NCBI GenBank assembly: GCA_900073065.1
Contig: FJOG01000047.1
Location: 304,018 to 368,017 of the forward strand
Length of the DNA stretch: 64,000 nt
DNA from: Phialocephala subalpina
Taxonomy: Eukaryota; Ascomycota; Leotiomycetes; Helotiales; Mollisiaceae
Direction of reading: 5' to 3'
Part shown: positions 59,485 to 64,000 of the stretch, in pieces
Numbering within the stretch: position 1 is the stretch's first letter
Layout of the letters: each line of letters begins with the position of its first letter
Notes under the pieces: model-generated
Told to the model about the DNA's origin: nothing
Database searches by the model: none
What the model saw: only the letters and a program-made list of their open reading frames with translations
Made by a program: the position numbers and the translations under genes

Positions 59485-59941
59485 GCTGGAAATTGTTGTG
59501 TCGGTCTTCGAGAGAATTGGCTCTTGAAACTATTCCGAATTGTTTTTCTCAGTGAAGGGTGAATTCTGCTTGAGGCCTTTGGCCATAGTCAGGCTGTCAA
59601 CTTTTCTTTTGTCGCTGACGTGGCACACTCGAGGACTTAACAGAACCAAATGTCAGTTGACTACCGGGTAAGCAAGCTTGCTGCAGACATCCATGTCTAC
59701 CTCGACATGAGCTACAGTAGGTACTGCGCCTGGGGGGCTTATCGGATGCGGCAGGTAAGAACGAAAATGTATTTTTAGATTGGCATACTGACCAATCGCG
59801 CATCGGGTAGTCGGTGAGTGAGCTTGGCCTGTGGTGGGGCTACAAACCTGCAGCCCGACCCAAGTGTACGCCATTTTTAAGAGCGCAGCAGACCTGGGTT
59901 CACCCGACCCGAGCAACCGTCTTTTGCCATCCCTTCCCATC
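59485..59941. other. divergent promoter of kinase and CorA-like genes
   Basis: 457 bp between the start codons. No gene seen. Confidence 0.5.
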
Positions 59942-61737
59942 ATGAGCGTAACAAGGGCCACGGAATACTGGCCTTCTGATGATCGAGACTTCATTGAAAC
60001 TCGATTTCAAGAGAGCACAGCACGATTATTCAAGGCTACAGGTGATAGCCAATTAGAATTAATCCAGCTAAGCGAGACAAACCTACCCGGTAACGTATTC
60101 ACTTGTGTTGTAGCGCCACCTAAAGGTAGTAGACTGTTAGTGAAGTGTTTGTCTAATATCTTCCACCTTTAGTCCCGACAACTTTGACATGTAATGACCA
60201 GAATAGCACAATATCAAGCGCAATGGTAGGGAGCTGAACTCAAGAAGCATTAGCAAGACACTGCTGATGAGTGTGAGGCTTTTAATGACTCTGAAAGTCA
60301 TAAAATATGGTGATAGTTCCGCCAGCGATCAAGCTTTGTCTTTCTGCTAACTACATGATCTTGTAGTATTGTCCGGCAAGAATACACTTGGGGGCGTTTT
60401 CTCGTTACATCGAGCGTTTTTCGAGCTGTGCTATTAGCTTGCGAGACATTTTTGCCATATTTAGATTTCGTCAACGCATTCGGATTTCGAAAAAGCGACG
60501 ATGACAAGAACTACAGCCGGTATTGCTGGCGGGCAGCAACTAGTAATAATAACGATGGTGAGTTCAAATTATTGACTCAAGAAACTTCGAATTTTAAACG
60601 TGCAGCAGAATTCTGTTACAACGTCAGATACATTGATCGAAATGGTCGAACCAACGGAGATCCATGGTCTCTGAGGCGCATAGGAGTCTATGAGCAGCAA
60701 TTTGACGGTGGGAGATCGAAATGGATTATTCTCCAGCCGTCCAGTCAAGTTCATAGAAGACTCCTCGAGTACTTTCAACTTCCTGTAGAAAGGATTGAGC
60801 AAAAGGCCGGAAATACACCGTTGCACGTCACAATCATGGTCGCATCATCTCGGCATTGGGGCGAGTACATTGATAGTCTGCGGCAACAGTTGAATGAAAT
60901 TGTCCGTCCCACCAGCACGAAGAAATCCTAATCCAATAAACTAACCTCAAGGCAGGATGTGAAAGCCCGTCTCTGTTCGGTTGGGAAACGCTGCAATGTT
61001 GATTACTCTATTACGTTTGCGGATTGTCAAAGGATGCATTCTCTTCGAAAAAAGTTACTGAGGGCACAGGCCGCTCTCAACTCTAATATAAAAATAGCCC
61101 GGGGTTGCGAATTACGATGCAAATATCTTCAAAGGCTTTGCCAGGTTCCTCCGCCGACCGCAGCTTTAGCGGACCTACAGGCTCATACGGCAGATCTGAG
61201 AACATACAACGAGGCCATTGCACTGCTTGTTAAAGACATAGACTCTAGTGCAATATTGGTAAGTTTCGGCTTTGATAACCTGCGAGTGAGAGTACTGACA
61301 TGGTTCTAAGCTTGGGAGAATTCTTGATTTTCGTAACCACGAAGCCATGTATGAGCAGGAGCAAGCCCTTCGCCACATAGCTTTGGCTTCAAAGATCGAG
61401 AACGAAAACATGGCAAAGCTAACTCGTCAAGCTGCGCAAGACTCGAAATTCATCAAGGCCTTGACAATGCTGGCAACTATGTATCTTCCAGCGACCTTAA
61501 TTGCAGTGAGTCTCATTATAAAACAGGACTGATGTCATGTAAATTAATCTATATATTTCCCAGACAATATTCAGTTCGAATTTAGTCGAGAGCCAAAAAT
61601 TAAACGAAGCATATGAGAAGTCGCACCTTGTCGCTACTCAAGACTTCTGGGTTTATGTCGTTTTTGTTCTGCCTTTGACCATATTAACAATGGTATTGAT
61701 TTTCTGGCTGTCCAGACGTTCCGCTCGTCACGTTTGA
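59942..61737 (+). CDS. CorA-like two-TM membrane protein with fungal N-terminal region
   Basis: Starts MSVTRATEYWPSDDRDFIETRF. Clear exons: about 60370-60901, 60956-61258, 61311-61505 and 61564-61737; introns 60902-60955, 61259-61310 and 61506-61563. Middle region: EYTWGRFLVTSSVFRAVLLA, CYNVRYIDRNGRTNGDPWSL and SKWIILQPSS, typical of a large fungal family. The C-terminus has the CorA-like helix pair, ATMYLPATLIA then TIFSSNLVESQ and a second TM (FWVYVVFVLPLTILTMVLIF). The 5' part is unsettled: an intron 60131-60177 joins APPK to VPTTLTCNDQ, but the frame then seems to break near 60230 before ELNSRSISKTLL. The canonical CorA GMN loop is not seen, so Mg2+ transport is doubtful. Confidence 0.75.
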
Positions 61738-62062
61738 CATCCTCTATCCAAAGCTCCAAGCCGTCAGCAATAGCCGTCAAAGAACGATGGCTAAAACTGA
61801 ACATGGATCATAAGACGAGAGAAGGGCATGCTAGCAAAGTTGGGTGGATCCGCTATCAATCTACATTACCAACACCGATATTTGATGAGAAACCCCTGAG
61901 CGCATCAAGCTTTAGAAAGGGCCCAGGTTGGATGTTGGGATCTGTATGCTTTGGCTGACCGGACGGGGTGTTTGTTCCTTTCGCCGACGTATCAGAGGGC
62001 AGTTTTGACTCAGACTTGGCCTTGTTCTTAGCCTTTTCTTCTTTTTGTTTGTCAGTCTCCTT
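61738..62062. other. intergenic between convergent genes
   Basis: No supported gene; a 74-codon frame overlaps the CorA-like stop and continues to 61958, without support. Confidence 0.35.
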
Positions 62063-62618
62063 CTACTTATCTTCATCTGCACTGTTATCTTCACTCTAGA
62101 TATTCTTAGCTAGCATTCTGATCCACACATACACTACATACCGAATCCGAATAGGGGTGGTCAGAGTCGCATTTATAATTGAGGTTTTGCTCCCGTTTCG
62201 TCAAAGCTTTTCTAGTCTTCTTGCCGAGCTTCTTCTGGGCTTCGAGCTTCTTACAAGGGGGCGTGAAACACGCTGAAGAGCAACGCAGAAATTGTCCCTG
62301 TGCATGGGCATTTGCATTTTTCACTTTGTAGCAAGACAGGCAGACCGGGGATAGCTGTCTGCGGTGTACAGTGGTGACGGAACTCGGACCCCTAGCTAGG
62401 CGAAGGGGGTCCTGTTGAGGCCCCTCGTTAAAAAGTTGACGATTTCTGATGAGATGTCGAATGGGGTGAGAATCCCGAGCCGTGCCTGAGCCGACCTGAG
62501 CAAAGGGGCTCTCGTCACATGAGCAGAAGCGACGACATTCCCGTGGTATAACATCAGATCCAGAGCTTGCGGAAAACAATGCATGACTACAGTTAGCCAC
62601 GATTTCAACAACAAACAA
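62063..62618 (-). CDS. Cys-rich, probably zinc-binding small protein, 5' end unresolved
   Basis: The frame contains SPVCLSCYKVKNANAHAQGQ, FLRCSSACFTPPCKKLEAQK and KLGKKTRKALTKREQNLNYK, with Cys pairs spaced for metal binding and a basic helix. Intron 62096-62141 (GTATGT...CTAG) joins it to an acidic end, SEDNSADEDK, at TAG 62063. No ATG occurs in the frame, so an upstream exon must supply the start, perhaps through a CTGTAG acceptor at about 62588. Family not recognised. Confidence 0.4.
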
Positions 62619-64000
62619 TAGACAGTAAAGCTGACCTATGGAAGCTTCCGCAATACAAGACTACGAATACATGAACCTCTTGCAACCAGCTCGGCCTCGT
62701 CCAGAAATCCTTAAGGTGGACCAAGACAAAGAGAACGGAACTGTAACTACAAGACCACAGAGGCGATAGAACTGAGCAAACCCCTCCAGACTTCAACGAT
62801 TCATCTGTCGCAGACGCGGAGAGGCCGTGGATTCCGGTAGAGGAGGCAGATAATGAAGAGGCCGAGATAAAGAGGAATCAAAGCGCTTAGCGGGTGACGG
62901 AATGATGTACAAGAGCAGGGTTGAAAAGCATGATGAGGCTATGTAGGGAGGACTATCGATGTATGAGGATAGCCTAGAGAATATCTTTAATATCTTTTGC
63001 CATAAAGGCAAAGCAATGATAGTATCGTTGTGTTTAATGGAGGTTGTTCTGTTTGATAGATCGACCCATCTCCCGCTGAATGATTTGGCTATGTAAGTGG
63101 CGGATGTCGTCCTCGGAACGTTTTATTGATGCCCTCTAACAGTCTGGTTTAACACTCCAACGCCTAATATTACCATTTAACTTGCGGATACGGCGCTTTC
63201 CCACCTCAATTTGCTTGCAAAGCTTGCATTCCTTACTTATGCACTGTGTAGCCATAATGAGCTTCATGCTGCATGTTTCACCCATGCAATACGCTTTCAA
63301 GCAAGGCTGACGGAATGAGGGCCACTTCTAATCGTTACACGTGAAAAGCTCCTGATCGAAATAGTACATTGTGTAGGAGACTACTACTGGGAAAAGTGGC
63401 ATGCTCGTTCAGTGTCTGCCTTGTTGGATGCTCGCCAGCGAAGTGAAGGATCAATAAAAGATATGAATAATAATGACTTCTATTATTACCCAATTGGACT
63501 TTTAATTATTCATATCCTCAAAGGTATTAGTACAAATCATATTAGTATTTGCGGTAGCGAATATAATCTTTATTTGAAAGCCTATTATTATTGAGAATAG
63601 ATTTCCCAATGTGGTTTAAATTCCAGTAGTAATAAATTTGCTATATATAGCCCAAGAAGGAATACTTGGTACCATGATTCCATATATAAATATTCCCGTG
63701 ATACGATATCCTAATTATAAAGAGAAGTATAGGCTATCAAATACTATAGTAAATAAATAGTTAGAACCAAGTATTCTACTTCTATTACTAATAGGAATTG
63801 GATTATTAGGCCTGAGTTTTATTTGAATTATAAGGATTATATATCTAAGTATTAAATTAATTATTAATTTTATTAAATAGCGATTATAATTATAAATACT
63901 TCTAGTTATAATTATAAGCTTATAATTATAATTAAGGATTTATTTAATTAATTAATTAAATAATATTAAATTCAAATACTTTAATTAATTATTTTTATTA
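62619..64000. other. intergenic ending in a strongly AT-rich island
   Basis: No gene is supported from 62619 to 63470. From about 63470 to the window end the DNA is very AT-rich (TTAATTAATTATTTT-type runs, few CpA), consistent with a RIP-degraded repeat that continues beyond the window. Confidence 0.55.

Noticed and set aside
1..64000. CRISPR arrays, bacterial operons, riboswitches
   Set aside because: The DNA is intron-rich and fungal; no short regularly spaced direct repeats of the CRISPR type were seen.

Overview
The window reads as nuclear DNA of a filamentous ascomycete (Pezizomycotina). Evidence: most genes are cut by 38-94 nt introns with GTRNGT-like donors, CTRAY branch sites and YAG acceptors. 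The gene families are fungal: a CFEM-rhodopsin membrane receptor, UstYa/DUF3328, a CorA-like protein with the fungal N-terminal region, the fungal DUF7025-type AAA layout, and a berberine-bridge-type oxidase. Several broken paralogues carry nonsense changes of the type made by repeat-induced point mutation (RIP), and AT-rich islands occur at about 40.9-41.1, 47.3-47.5 and 63.5-64 kb. A leotiomycete origin is my guess and is not proven. One 438-base run of N lies inside a gene.

Layout. 0-2 kb: peroxisomal 3-ketoacyl-CoA thiolase with a PTS2 signal. 2-7 kb: decayed duplicated genes and a MITE. 7.5-9.1 kb: CFEM receptor. 11.5-13.3 kb: secreted FAD oxidase. 13.4-16 kb: a five-exon gene of unknown function whose introns are copies of one another (introner-like elements), plus a short head-to-head partial paralogue. 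16.4-21.4 kb: a GT4 glycosyltransferase and UDP-glucose dehydrogenase, divergently transcribed; this pair could make and use UDP-glucuronate. 23.5-26.3 kb: a C2H2-like zinc-finger protein interrupted by the gap. 29.9-30.9 kb: a type I membrane protein. 32.7-39.1 kb: a very large acidic coiled-coil protein. 39.3-40.6 kb: two related secreted Cys-rich proteins. 41-47.5 kb: GST-like gene and broken UstYa-type genes beside AT-rich DNA.

48-62 kb is the most striking part. It holds a DUF2235 hydrolase fused to a P-loop GTPase, a DUF7025-type AAA ATPase, a protein kinase fused to a NACHT-like domain with no visible P-loop, and a two-TM CorA-like protein. These families resemble fungal NLR-like, allorecognition and stress-signalling proteins. 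Their side-by-side arrangement, with a 136-bp tandem repeat in the shared promoter of the first two, makes this the best candidate for an undescribed multi-gene system. That function is inference from domain types only.

Intron coordinates were worked out by hand from reading-frame continuity and splice signals, and no alignment was run. Several single-base frame breaks fall in homopolymers and may be assembly errors.
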